The notes under the pieces are model-generated. The model was not told the origin of the DNA. It saw only the letters and a program-made list of their open reading frames with translations, and searched no databases. Of a stretch of 64,000 bases of DNA, positions 44,637-53,519 are shown in pieces. This DNA comes from FEB-25 sp963822175 (GTDB lineage: Bacteria; Chloroflexota; Anaerolineae; Anaerolineales; UBA4823), in assembly GCA_963822175.1 (NCBI GenBank), contig CAWGGJ010000005.1:248001-312000 (forward strand). Reading direction: 5' to 3'. Every line of letters starts with the position of its first letter. The first letter of the stretch is position 1. The position numbers and the translations under genes were made by a program.

Positions 44637-47150
44637 ATGATGGAAACCAACGGAAAATTCTACCTCGGTCGTATATTTGATCCCCAGCAAACCAAAACCA
44701 CCGACCAGATCCTGCTCTATGACCCGGCAGACCTGACCACCCATGCAGTGGTGGTAGGTATGACCGGCTCGGGCAAGACAGGGCTGTGCGTAGACCTATT
44801 GGAAGAAGCAGCTCTAAACAATATTCCCGCACTGATGATCGATCCCAAAGGAGACATCACTAACACATTGCTTCATTTCCCCAGCCTATTGCCCCAGGAC
44901 TTCCAACCCTGGGTGAACCCGGACCAGGCTCGCCGTGCTGGCAAAACCGTGGAGCAGGCTGCGGTAGATACTGCCCAACTTTGGAAACAAGGTCTTTCAG
45001 AATGGGGTATTGACGAACAGCGCATGCTGAAGCTAAAAGAGGCAGCACAATATGCAATTTTCACCCCCGGTTCTGATTCAGGTATCCCGATCAACATCCT
45101 GGCATCATTGAAGGCCCCTACTATTCCATGGGAAAGCAACAAGGAGATCTTGCGGGAGAAAATTTCCGGGACAGTCACGGCATTGCTAGGACTGGTTGGT
45201 ATGCAGGATATTGACCCGGTACGCTCACGCGAGCACATTCTTCTATCCAATATTTTTGAAAACGCCTGGAGCAAGGCAAAAGATCTCGACCTGAGCGAAC
45301 TGATCTTGCAGACTCAAACCCCGCCTTTCCCAAAGCTCGGCGTATTCGATGTCAACACCTTCTACCCAGAAAAGGACCGCTTTGGACTGGCAATGATGCT
45401 CAACAATATCCTGGCTTCGCCTGCGTTCCAGGTCTGGATCGAAGGACAACCCCTGGATGTACCTTCTCTGCTATATACACCTGAAGGAAAGATCCGGCAC
45501 AGCGTGTTTTATATTTCCCACTTGAGTGATTCTGAGCGTATGTTCTTTGTTACACTGCTCTACTCTGCCGTGGAAACCTGGATGCGTTCACAGACAGGAA
45601 CCACCAGTTTGCGCGCAATCGTCTATTTTGATGAGATCTTCGGTTATCTACCACCCGTTGCTAATCCACCTTCCAAACAGCCCATGCTGCGCATGCTCAA
45701 GCAGGCACGTGCTTTTGGGGTGGGGCAGGTGTTGGTTACCCAAAACCCTGTCGATGTGGATTATAAAGCGCTATCCAATGCCGGCACCTGGATGATCGGC
45801 AAGCTACAGACAGACCAGGATAAACAGCGCCTGTTGGATGGCCTGGATAGCGCCATGTCGGGCAGCCTCGACCGGGCAGAGTATGATCGCCTCATTTCAA
45901 CATTGGGGAAACGTGTGTTTCTGCTTCACAATGTGAATGCTAAAGCTGCTGCACTGTTTCAAACCCGCTGGGCAATGAATTACCTGACTGGACCATTAAC
46001 CAGGGATCAAATCCCTGCGCTTAACAAACTGGCAGGTGCCACGTTGCTGCCCCCATCCGTGCCCGGAAGCTCACCGCTGGCCACAACGGTAGTCTCCGAT
46101 GTTGTTGATGCTCCCCTACCGGTAACATCCTCGCCCTTACAGGGCTCAGAATTCTCCGTCACCCGCCCTGCCATCCCTGCCGGGATCGATGAGTATTTTC
46201 TTCCCAACAACCTTACATTTACCCAGGCATTCAAGGCATCGGGACGCGAATTCCCACCCGAAGCCCTCAGCCAGGGATTGATCTATCGCCCGGTCATCCT
46301 ATGCCAGGTGAATGCCCGCCTGATCAACTTTAAATATAAGCTTGATAGTGAGCTCATTAAAACCGCACTGGTGGTTAACCCCGACCGAAGAGGAATCATC
46401 CGCTGGGAAAATTACCTCACCGATAGGATCGATGCGGCGAAGCTTGACCATGCCCCCAACCCCCAGGCACGCTTTGCCCACCCCGAAGCTCCACTGAATG
46501 ATGTAAAACGCATGAATGCCTTACAGAAGGACTTCATAGATTGGGTGTACCACAGCAGCGAAGTAATCATCCATGCAAATGAAACTCTCAAGCTTTATGC
46601 AGGACCGGAAATAACGGAGGGAGAGTATCGCGCACAATGCTCGGAAGCTGCCCGTGAAGAATCTAAAGCAGAGCTCAAGAAAACCACAGCAACATACGAA
46701 ACTAAACTGCGCACCCTTGAAGATAAGATGGAGCGGGAACAACGCGAGCTGGATCAGGATAAGGCTGAGCTTAGCAGTCGAAAACTGGAAGAAGCGGGTA
46801 ATGTCGCTGAAACAGTGGCAGGGTTATTTGGAATCGGTCGCAAACGCTCCATTTCCTCCTCACTCACCAAAAGACGCATGACCTCACAAGCAAAGAGCGA
46901 TGTGGAAGAATCCGTCAATGCAATCAACGAATACCAAAAGCAAATCTCAGAGCTCGAGGCGGAGAAAGAAGCTGCTTTACAGGCAGTGCAAGATAAGTGG
47001 GGAGAGATTGCCAATCAGATCACCGAGATTCCAATAACAGTGCAGAGGAGTGATATTGTGCTTGACTTCTTCGGGGTAGCATGGATGCCGTATCACCTGG
47101 TGAAGATCGGGCAACAAGTGGAAGAACTGTTAGGATTTTCCAGCAAATAG
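44637..47150 (+). CDS. HerA/VirB4-like P-loop ATPase with coiled-coil C-terminus
   Basis: 837 residues. The N-terminal DUF87/HerA-like motor has Walker A VVGMTGSGKTGLCVDLLEE (about 35-53), then ALMIDPKGDITN, and Walker B LRAIVYFDEIFGYLPP. The sensor-like VLVTQNPVDVDYKALSNAG and WMIGKLQTDQDKQRLLDG follow, typical of HerA/TraG-like pumps. From about 665 a long charged coiled coil appears (EESKAELKKTTATYETKL and beyond). It is predicted to be a ring ATPase that moves DNA or protein. It lies between a PLD lipoprotein and a metallopeptidase with gaps of 3 and 1 bases, so the three are surely co-expressed. The biological role is unknown. Confidence 0.87.
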   Translation: MMETNGKFYLGRIFDPQQTKTTDQILLYDPADLTTHAVVVGMTGSGKTGLCVDLLEEAALNNIPALMIDPKGDITNTLLHFPSLLPQDFQPWVNPDQARRAGKTVEQAAVDTAQLWKQGLSEWGIDEQRMLKLKEAAQYAIFTPGSDSGIPINILASLKAPTIPWESNKEILREKISGTVTALLGLVGMQDIDPVRSREHILLSNIFENAWSKAKDLDLSELILQTQTPPFPKLGVFDVNTFYPEKDRFGLAMMLNNILASPAFQVWIEGQPLDVPSLLYTPEGKIRHSVFYISHLSDSERMFFVTLLYSAVETWMRSQTGTTSLRAIVYFDEIFGYLPPVANPPSKQPMLRMLKQARAFGVGQVLVTQNPVDVDYKALSNAGTWMIGKLQTDQDKQRLLDGLDSAMSGSLDRAEYDRLISTLGKRVFLLHNVNAKAAALFQTRWAMNYLTGPLTRDQIPALNKLAGATLLPPSVPGSSPLATTVVSDVVDAPLPVTSSPLQGSEFSVTRPAIPAGIDEYFLPNNLTFTQAFKASGREFPPEALSQGLIYRPVILCQVNARLINFKYKLDSELIKTALVVNPDRRGIIRWENYLTDRIDAAKLDHAPNPQARFAHPEAPLNDVKRMNALQKDFIDWVYHSSEVIIHANETLKLYAGPEITEGEYRAQCSEAAREESKAELKKTTATYETKLRTLEDKMEREQRELDQDKAELSSRKLEEAGNVAETVAGLFGIGRKRSISSSLTKRRMTSQAKSDVEESVNAINEYQKQISELEAEKEAALQAVQDKWGEIANQITEIPITVQRSDIVLDFFGVAWMPYHLVKIGQQVEELLGFSSK

Positions 47151-47151
47151 C

Positions 47152-47727
47152 ATGTTTAGCATTGAAAAGCATTACACCATCCATGATGCCCGAGGTAATC
47201 CAATCCGGGTCCAGCTCAGACGAGATAAACGCCTGAAGAAAACATTACGCTGGGAACGACTCCCGGATGGCTCATTACTATTACGTGTGCCCAACCGTTT
47301 TCCAAGGCACAAGGTCAACTCCCTGCTCGAACAGGTGGCTACACAGCTAGATCAGACCAACCTGGTTCAATCACGCCGGACGGATGCTGATCTGCAACAA
47401 CGTGCAGAGCTGATCAACCAAAAACACTTTGATGGGAAAATTCAATGGAATGCCATCCGTTGGGTGAGTAATATGCAATTGCGCCTGGGAAGTTGCACCC
47501 GCGGTGGGGTTACAGATGGTCAAATTCGTATCAGCGAAAAAATCAAAAAATGGCCAGATTGGGTGATTGATTATGTGATTGCCCATGAATTGTTGCACCG
47601 CAGGCATCCTAACCACTCTGAAGCCTTTTGGAACGATTTAAAAACCGCGTACCCATTGACTGAACGGGCACGCGGCTTCATCCACGGGGTTGGCTTTGCA
47701 GCCGGGCAACCCCTAGAGGACGACTAA
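47152..47727 (+). CDS. YgjP/SprT-like zinc metallopeptidase (DUF45)
   Basis: 191 residues. The zinc site is HELLH (in VIAHELLHRRHPNHSEAFW), with the third ligand in the following HPNHSEAFW, as in the YgjP-like M48-related family. The N-terminal half has the family's beta hairpins (IRVQLRRDKRLKKTLRWE) and MQLRLGSCTRGG. The gene starts 1 base after the ATPase stop. YgjP-like proteins are often coupled to restriction or DNA-repair genes; here the context is the ATPase/PLD operon. Confidence 0.9.
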   Translation: MFSIEKHYTIHDARGNPIRVQLRRDKRLKKTLRWERLPDGSLLLRVPNRFPRHKVNSLLEQVATQLDQTNLVQSRRTDADLQQRAELINQKHFDGKIQWNAIRWVSNMQLRLGSCTRGGVTDGQIRISEKIKKWPDWVIDYVIAHELLHRRHPNHSEAFWNDLKTAYPLTERARGFIHGVGFAAGQPLEDD

Positions 47728-47809
47728 CCAATATGCCCGGATTACAACCAGGCGGCATGATCATCAGCCTCAGCTGCGCTGGCACACAACTTGCAACCTG
47801 ATTATTGCT

Positions 47810-48307
47810 ATGGAACCTCATCCATCTCCCTTTCCTGATTACATGAATGCCGTGGGTTTGCTCAATCGACGAGAAATCGAAGCCCGCTTGCTTGCCCCTT
47901 TGCTGGAGGCTCTATGCGTTGAGTTCGATCGCGAACGCATTTGGGAAATCACCCGCAAGGTTATCCGGGAAATCGCCTACCAGCAAGGTGTTCAGCTTGC
48001 CAATAGCATGGAAGCAAACGACATTGAACACTTCGCCTTAGCCCAGGAAGCCTGGAAAAAAGACAATGCCATTCTAACGGAAGTGCTCGAGCTGAACCGG
48101 AAAAAATTTGTTTTCAATGTATTCCGGTGTCGATATGCTGAGATGTACCAACACCTGGGTGTACCAGAGTTGGGAAAAATGATCTCCTGTGAACGGGATT
48201 TTTCCCTGATCGAGGGTTACAATCCTAAAATTCATCTCACCCGCTCCCAGACCATCATGGAAGGAGCAGATATCTGTGACTTTTGCTTTGAGCTCGGCAG
48301 CAGTTAA
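47810..48307 (+). CDS. L-2-amino-thiazoline-4-carboxylate hydrolase-family protein
   Basis: 165 residues. The C-terminal part has the family's hallmark block CERDFSLIEGYNPKIHLTRS followed by TIMEGADICDFCFEL. The N-terminal part is helical, with LLEALCVEFDRERIWEITRK. In Pseudomonas such an enzyme takes part in converting 2-amino-thiazoline-4-carboxylate to cysteine; most family members in anaerobes lack a proven substrate. No obvious ribosome site precedes ATG 47810. Confidence 0.85.
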   Translation: MEPHPSPFPDYMNAVGLLNRREIEARLLAPLLEALCVEFDRERIWEITRKVIREIAYQQGVQLANSMEANDIEHFALAQEAWKKDNAILTEVLELNRKKFVFNVFRCRYAEMYQHLGVPELGKMISCERDFSLIEGYNPKIHLTRSQTIMEGADICDFCFELGSS

Positions 48308-48437
48308 AAACCCCAGTGGTAATTTGCTTGACGCAGTATTCGTATTATGCTAGTATCATCTTATCAGCGCGATTGATCAGCTTATGATTACAGTCTACCA
48401 TGCAGCGTGGGCGACTGTGTGGAGGAGAAAAGTTAGA

Positions 48438-49124
48438 ATGAACCTAAAACACGCACTACGAACTCTTATATTGCTACTGCTTGTCGGATTGCTTGTGATC
48501 AGCCTGACCTCGTGCAAGCTTCCTGCCTCCAAAGGCCCTCAAACTACTAGCGAAACCAGTGAGACCAGCGGAGGATTCCCCGTCCCAGGCGAAACCGAGC
48601 AAACCTCCGGCGGGATCGATGTCAACACATTCGCCACGCAGACTGCTCAGGTCAACCAACCCGTTGTGGTCACTTCTCCGGTACCTACACAAAACCCAGC
48701 CCAGCCCTCCACCCCGGGAGCGACTCCTTACCCTGGAGCCCCTGAACCAACATCAGCTCCAGTCGTATATATTGAACCCACACCAGGAGGACCACCGGCT
48801 ACTTATACGCTTCAAGAGGGAGAATTTCCATTCTGCATTGCCCGCCGGTTCAATGTAAACCAGAACGAGCTACTAAGTCTGAATAACTTAACCGCAAATT
48901 CGTTTGTTTATGCAGGCCAGGTCTTACAACTCCCACAGACAGGCAACCCATTCGATGGACAGCGCACCTTGAAAGAACATCCAGATTACTATGATATTCA
49001 ATCTGGTGATACGCTAAACACCATCGCCTGCTCTTATGGAGACGTGTCGCCAGATATGATCGCTCTTCAAAATAACCTGAGCTCCCCTGACCTGCCCCCT
49101 GGTGAGGTTCTACTCATACCATAA
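48438..49124 (+). CDS. LysM-domain lipoprotein
   Basis: 228 residues from ATG 48438, 10 bases after GGAGGAG; the ATG at 48384 would misplace the signal. A lipoprotein signal ends SLTSC. A Thr/Pro/Ser-rich stalk (about 18-135) leads to two LysM peptidoglycan-binding domains: YTLQEGEFPFCIARRFNVN to GQVLQLP, and YDIQSGDTLNTIACSYGDV to GEVLLIP. Each LysM has a Cys (CIARRF, IACSYG), perhaps forming a disulfide. It is predicted to bind cell-wall glycan. A terminator follows. Confidence 0.92.
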   Translation: MNLKHALRTLILLLLVGLLVISLTSCKLPASKGPQTTSETSETSGGFPVPGETEQTSGGIDVNTFATQTAQVNQPVVVTSPVPTQNPAQPSTPGATPYPGAPEPTSAPVVYIEPTPGGPPATYTLQEGEFPFCIARRFNVNQNELLSLNNLTANSFVYAGQVLQLPQTGNPFDGQRTLKEHPDYYDIQSGDTLNTIACSYGDVSPDMIALQNNLSSPDLPPGEVLLIP

Positions 49125-49142
49125 GCATGAAAGTGATTCTTG

Positions 49143-49185
49143 CGAAGGTTTAAACGGTGGATTTGTTTAAACCTTCGTTATTTTT
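49143..49185 (+). terminator. Intrinsic terminator after the LysM lipoprotein
   Basis: CGAAGGTTTAAAC pairs perfectly with GTTTAAACCTTCG over a 9-base loop, followed by TTATTTTT. Confidence 0.92.
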
Positions 49186-49197
49186 AAAAGGAGCAAC

Positions 49198-49734
49198 ATG
49201 CCCATCGAAGTTATTGCCAGTGAAACCATTTATCATGGCCGCGCCTTCAATGTGCGACGCGACAAGGTGCGCTTTCAAAATCAAAATATTGCTCACCTGG
49301 ATATCATTGATCACACCGGCGCGGTGACTATCCTGCCATTGGATACAGATGGACGGATCATTTTTGTCCGCCAGTATCGACATGCGGTAGGTCTAGAGCT
49401 GCTCGAGCTCCCAGCAGGTACCCTGGAAGAGGATGAGCAGCCAGAAAACTGTGCCCTGCGTGAAATTCGTGAAGAGACAGGCTTTGCTGCTGGCAAGATG
49501 GTCAAAGTGGGAGAATTCTACCTGGCGCCTGGCTATTCCACTGAATATATGACTGTTTTTTTGGCCACGGGCCTCACTCCAAGCCCTTTGCCAGGAGATG
49601 CCGATGAATTCATCACCATTGAGTACGTGTCAATTGAACAAGCATACGATTTAGTAGTAAATGGCGGTTTGCAGGATGGGAAAAGCATTGCGGCTTTGCT
49701 TCTGGCTCAACCCTATCTTATCGAATCCAGGTAA
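49198..49734 (+). CDS. Nudix hydrolase, ADP-ribose pyrophosphatase type
   Basis: 178 residues behind AAGGAG. The Nudix box is complete (GTLEEDEQPENCALREIREE, then TGFAAG at about 79-101). The N-terminal HIDIIDHTGAVTILPLDTDG-like strand pair and FVRQYRHAVGLELLELPAG match the ADP-ribose pyrophosphatase (NudF/YffH) group. Such enzymes split ADP-ribose or similar sugar nucleotides. The gene lies between a terminator and a convergent operon. Confidence 0.92.
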   Translation: MPIEVIASETIYHGRAFNVRRDKVRFQNQNIAHLDIIDHTGAVTILPLDTDGRIIFVRQYRHAVGLELLELPAGTLEEDEQPENCALREIREETGFAAGKMVKVGEFYLAPGYSTEYMTVFLATGLTPSPLPGDADEFITIEYVSIEQAYDLVVNGGLQDGKSIAALLLAQPYLIESR

Positions 49735-49790
49735 CCGTTTTCGTTCAAAAACGCACTGCTATCTTGTTCGGCTAGAGGGACTGGATAGAC

Positions 49791-50339
49791 TTATTCCCCG
49801 GGAGTCGGGTTGGAGGGCGATTTCTTAGAAACGATCAGTGATTCCAGGAAATTACGGTTGAGTAAAGTAACGGGTGATTCGATTTTAATTTCTGGATACA
49901 GGGGAGCGGTCAGTTTGCTATCATAGATGATGATGAAATTGCTGGTGCCCTCAGTGATCAAAGCGGAGAATTCAAACCGGCCTGACCATTCGAGTGTCCC
50001 TGTGAGCTGATACGTCCGGGTGATAATTTGAACCAGGTATGGGATAAGACGCTGGTATCCACTTTTCATCAGTCCCTGTGTACCCATATATTCGCGCTTG
50101 TTTAAGCATACTGCGCAAATCTCAGAGCGAACCATATATAACTGAGGGGTGTAATTCATCACGCTGGATGGTTTATGGATCGGGGCGAGACTGGCGTCAT
50201 TTACCTCAATATGTGATGTGGTCGTATCGGTCAACATGCCTAACAAGCCGCTTTGAATAACCTTGATCTGACCAAAAATATAGTGGCTGCTGGTTAATAT
50301 CTCTGCTGGGATGAGGCGATGGGCGCTTGGGGAGACCAT
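49791..50339 (-). CDS. Protein of unknown function at the end of the der/lepB operon
   Basis: 182 residues, starting 21 bases after the YgiT-like gene. The sequence suggests a mixed alpha/beta protein with one CxxC-like site (SEICAVCLNKREYMGTQGL), followed by LVQIITRTYQLTGTLEWSGR and FIIIYDSKLTAPLYPEIK. No signal peptide or membrane span. I do not recognise a family. Its position suggests co-transcription with deoC and lepB. Confidence 0.65.
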   Translation of the reverse strand: MVSPSAHRLIPAEILTSSHYIFGQIKVIQSGLLGMLTDTTTSHIEVNDASLAPIHKPSSVMNYTPQLYMVRSEICAVCLNKREYMGTQGLMKSGYQRLIPYLVQIITRTYQLTGTLEWSGRFEFSALITEGTSNFIIIYDSKLTAPLYPEIKIESPVTLLNRNFLESLIVSKKSPSNPTPGE

Positions 50340-50360
50340 TTCATTCTTCGTTAATAAGGT

Positions 50361-50675
50361 TCAATTATGTGGTTGAGGCCGGTTCAGGTTGCCAGGTAGC
50401 TTCTTCCTGCGCACTTTTGGCTTACGCCCAGTCGTCGGGCTGAGCAGCATATTCAACCAGCTAACAGCCCGTGCGTCATATTCACGCTTTCCGCACACAT
50501 CACACACCCAGGAGGGAAAGTTCGGCACTGTGATGAGCTCATCATTCAGCCAGGTGAAATATGTAAGATATTCCAGTCGGAATACCCCTGTATGGCACTC
50601 CGGGCATATCCGGGAATAATCCTGTGACGAGTCATCCATAGATTTCTCTTCAGGCTTATTCGATTCGTCGCTCAT
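50361..50675 (-). CDS. YgiT-type zinc-finger protein
   Basis: 104 residues. Two CxxC pairs, RICPECHTGVFRLEY and WVCDVCGKREYDARA, form the zinc finger seen in YgiT/MqsA-like N-termini. A basic C-terminal tail (GRKPKVRRKKLPG) follows. No MqsA HTH domain is present and no MqsR toxin gene is adjacent. It overlaps deoC by 4 bases and is the seventh gene of the minus-strand operon. Confidence 0.85.
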   Translation of the reverse strand: MSDESNKPEEKSMDDSSQDYSRICPECHTGVFRLEYLTYFTWLNDELITVPNFPSWVCDVCGKREYDARAVSWLNMLLSPTTGRKPKVRRKKLPGNLNRPQPHN

Positions 50676-51424
50676 TTTAAGGCGGCCTCAGCTTCCTGGA
50701 CTATCTTAACTCCTGCACTTGCTCCAAGGCGGTTTGCGCCTGCTTTAATCATCGCCAAAGCATCGGCATAGGTTCGGATACCTCCAGAAGCCTTTACGCC
50801 CATCTCCGGGCCTACAACACGGCGCATCAATTCCACATCTTCAACCGTTGCACCTCCCGGGCCAAATCCAGTGGAGGTTTTTACAAAATCTGCCCCAGCA
50901 TTTTTACTGATCAGGCAGGCAAGGATCTTTTCCCTGGTGGTCAGCAAGGCGGTTTCGATAATGATCTTGGTTATCGCGCCCTGGTTATGAGCTGTTTCAG
51001 TCACTGCCTGGATTTCATTCATGACCAATCCAAACGCTTCGGATTTCAACGCCCCAACATTGATCACCATATCAATCTCTGAGGCACCTGCATTGATGCA
51101 CGCCAGGGTTTCATAGACTTTAAACTCCGGTAAGACAGAGCCGAGTGGGAAACCGATCACCGTACAGACGGCTTCCGGTGCATCTCCCAGCAAACCGCAA
51201 GCAAGGGGGACATAGGCCGGATTTATACATACCGAAGCAAAATGATATTGCATGGCTTCCTGACACAGAACGCGCACCTGGGTAGCGGTTGCCTCAGGTT
51301 TGAGCAGGGTATGATCGATCCAGCTCACAATCTGCCGGCCGGCCGGGATATCTGGTTGTGCCGGGATGGGAGGCAATCGTTGCTCGTATTCCTGTGCCAA
51401 TGATACGATCTGAGATAGATCCAT
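50672..51424 (-). CDS. deoC: Deoxyribose-phosphate aldolase
   Basis: 250 residues of the class-I aldolase DeoC, which splits 2-deoxyribose 5-phosphate into glyceraldehyde 3-phosphate and acetaldehyde. The Schiff-base Lys lies in GADFVKTSTGFGPGGAT, the proton-relay Lys in MGVKASGGIRTYADAL and the Asp in SEIDMVINVGAL. The N-terminal SWIDHTLLKPEATATQV is also typical. It starts 13 bases after lepB. Its place among division and envelope genes is a common housekeeping arrangement, not a nucleoside operon. Confidence 0.95.
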   Translation of the reverse strand: MDLSQIVSLAQEYEQRLPPIPAQPDIPAGRQIVSWIDHTLLKPEATATQVRVLCQEAMQYHFASVCINPAYVPLACGLLGDAPEAVCTVIGFPLGSVLPEFKVYETLACINAGASEIDMVINVGALKSEAFGLVMNEIQAVTETAHNQGAITKIIIETALLTTREKILACLISKNAGADFVKTSTGFGPGGATVEDVELMRRVVGPEMGVKASGGIRTYADALAMIKAGANRLGASAGVKIVQEAEAALK

Positions 51425-51437
51425 TATTTCTATCCTA

Positions 51438-52028
51438 TTAAGGTGCAGCCTTCGCTAATGATATATGATCGATCAATCCCCAGGCAGGTGGTGGCCAATA
51501 GACCATGACAGCCTTGCCGACGACATAATCCAAGGGGACAGTTCCCCAATCATGCGAATCGGATGAATTATTGCGATTATCACCCAAGACAAATAGTTGG
51601 CCTTCAGGGATTACCCATGAGCCGATATAATTGGTTTTTACTTTCAGATAGTTTTCATCCAATGGCTGACCATTTATATATACGGTGCCATTCCTGACTT
51701 CAACCTCGTCACCGGGTAAACCGATCACACGCTTGATATATTCCTCCTTGGGGTCGCGCGGGAAGTGAAAGACAATGATATCTCCACGATGTGGACTGCC
51801 CAGGCGGTAGCTCAATCGATTGACAACCACATACTCTCCTGAAAACAGTGTCGGCTCCATGCTGGCACCATCAACGCGGATGCGTGCAGAGATTATGTTG
51901 ATGCTGACAAACAAAACCACTGAGAGAACAAGCGTCTCGAGGATATCCACTAAAAAACTTAAAAATCCGGAACGTTTACTTTTGGGCTGAGAAGCCTCAG
52001 GAATAATTGCTGATTGATTTGTATCCAA
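51438..52028 (-). CDS. lepB: Signal peptidase I
   Basis: 196 residues from TTG 52028, with GGAGG 4 bases upstream. One membrane span (about 25-48) precedes the catalytic domain. The Ser nucleophile is Ser56 in DGASMEPTLFSGEYV; the Lys base is Lys99 in EEYIKRVIGLPGDEVEV. The C-terminal box FVLGDNRNNSSDSHDWG is complete. It removes signal peptides from exported proteins. A 105-base gap separates it from der. Confidence 0.95.
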   Translation of the reverse strand: MDTNQSAIIPEASQPKSKRSGFLSFLVDILETLVLSVVLFVSINIISARIRVDGASMEPTLFSGEYVVVNRLSYRLGSPHRGDIIVFHFPRDPKEEYIKRVIGLPGDEVEVRNGTVYINGQPLDENYLKVKTNYIGSWVIPEGQLFVLGDNRNNSSDSHDWGTVPLDYVVGKAVMVYWPPPAWGLIDHISLAKAAP

Positions 52029-52133
52029 ACTTCCTCCACTTCCCTGGGATTATATAACCGCTCTTCCATCAGGGCAAGGGAGGGGGGATTAATAGTTAGT
52101 GAATCTATTACAAAAATTAGCAATGTTTGTTGC

Positions 52134-53510
52134 TTATTTCCTGCGCGGCCTCAGAACGATCCGAATGGGAGTTCCCAAAAACGGGTGTTCTTGGCGAATA
52201 CAATTCTCTAAAAACCTCAGGTAAGTGAAGTGAGCCAATTTCGGGTCATTCACATGCATCAGGAAAACCGGAGGATCATTTCTCACCTGTGTGCCGTAAT
52301 AGATCTTCAACCCTGTACCGCCATGCGACGGTGCTGCATGACGATCCTGCGCTTCCTGTATAACTCGATTGATTTTAGACGTTGGCAGTCGAGTCAAGCG
52401 CTCTTCCTGGACCCTTAATGCCATGGGCAAGACCTGGTCCACACGCTGACCCGTCTTAGCTGATATAAATAGGATCGGGACATAATCCATAAAGTTAAGA
52501 TCCTGCCTGATGGATTGAGTAAAAGAAGCCATGGTATAAGAATCCTTCTCAACCGCATCCCACTTGTTCACCAACACCACGGCGCTCTTCCATTCATCCA
52601 AAATAAACCCGGCAATATGCGCATCCTGCGCAGTCAATCCCACGGTTGCATCGAGCACGAGAAGGACTACATCTGATCGTTTGATGGCTTGCAAAGAACG
52701 TAAGACGCTAAATTGTTCCACGCCTGGATCAATATGCCCACGCCTGCGGATACCTGCGGTATCGATCAGCAGTATGGGAACATCACCATATGTCAGGCGG
52801 GTGTCGATCGCGTCCCGGGTGGTGCCTGCGATCGGGCTTACAATGGCCCGCTCCTCGCCTAAAATCTGATTAAGCAGGCTGGATTTGCCCACATTTGGCT
52901 TGCCAACAATGGCGATCTTTACTGAATTGTCTTCAACCTCTTCACCTTCTTTTTTAAACGAAGCAACCAGCGCATCCAACATGTCCCCGGTGCCAGTTCC
53001 ATGTAAGGCAGAGATTGGATAAGGCTCTCCCAGACCCAACTCATAAAACTCCATCGCAGCCATGCGCCGGGCTTCATTTTCGCACTTATTCACCACCAAG
53101 AATACAGGTGGCGTGAGCTGTCCATCCACTTCGCGTTGATATCTGCGCAGAATTTCCGCTACTTCTTGATCTGCTGCGGTCACGCCACTCTCAGCGTCGG
53201 TGATAAATAGCACAGCATCAAAATCCTGTATGGCAATCTCTGCTTGAGCACGGATTTGTTCAATAAAATCAGCCGAACCAATTGAAAGCGGCTGTTGGGT
53301 GCGCCCAAAGCCGGTTTTGGTCGGGTCAATTCCGCCGGTGTCGATAATATCAAATGTCGTGCCAGTCCATTCAGCTTCCATCACCAGGCGGTCACGAGTC
53401 GTTCCGGGGATATCATCCACAACTGCCAGGCGCTCGCCGGCCAGGCGGTTAAATAACGTGCTTTTTCCAACATTGGGACGCCCAACCAGGGCTACAACGG
53501 GTTTTGTCAT
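52134..53510 (-). CDS. der: Ribosome-assembly GTPase Der (EngA)
   Basis: 458 residues with two tandem GTPase domains. G1 motifs are VGRPNVGKSTLFNRL (about 7-21) and VGKPNVGKSSLLNQIL (about 197). DTAG-type G3 motifs are DTGG in the first and DTAGI in the second; VNKCE and VNKWD are the G4 motifs. A KH-like C-terminal domain ends with RNDPPVFLMHVNDPKLAHF. Der is essential for 50S ribosome maturation. It lies 9 bases after ybbR. Confidence 0.96.
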   Translation of the reverse strand: MTKPVVALVGRPNVGKSTLFNRLAGERLAVVDDIPGTTRDRLVMEAEWTGTTFDIIDTGGIDPTKTGFGRTQQPLSIGSADFIEQIRAQAEIAIQDFDAVLFITDAESGVTAADQEVAEILRRYQREVDGQLTPPVFLVVNKCENEARRMAAMEFYELGLGEPYPISALHGTGTGDMLDALVASFKKEGEEVEDNSVKIAIVGKPNVGKSSLLNQILGEERAIVSPIAGTTRDAIDTRLTYGDVPILLIDTAGIRRRGHIDPGVEQFSVLRSLQAIKRSDVVLLVLDATVGLTAQDAHIAGFILDEWKSAVVLVNKWDAVEKDSYTMASFTQSIRQDLNFMDYVPILFISAKTGQRVDQVLPMALRVQEERLTRLPTSKINRVIQEAQDRHAAPSHGGTGLKIYYGTQVRNDPPVFLMHVNDPKLAHFTYLRFLENCIRQEHPFLGTPIRIVLRPRRK

Positions 53511-53519
53511 GGATATTCC

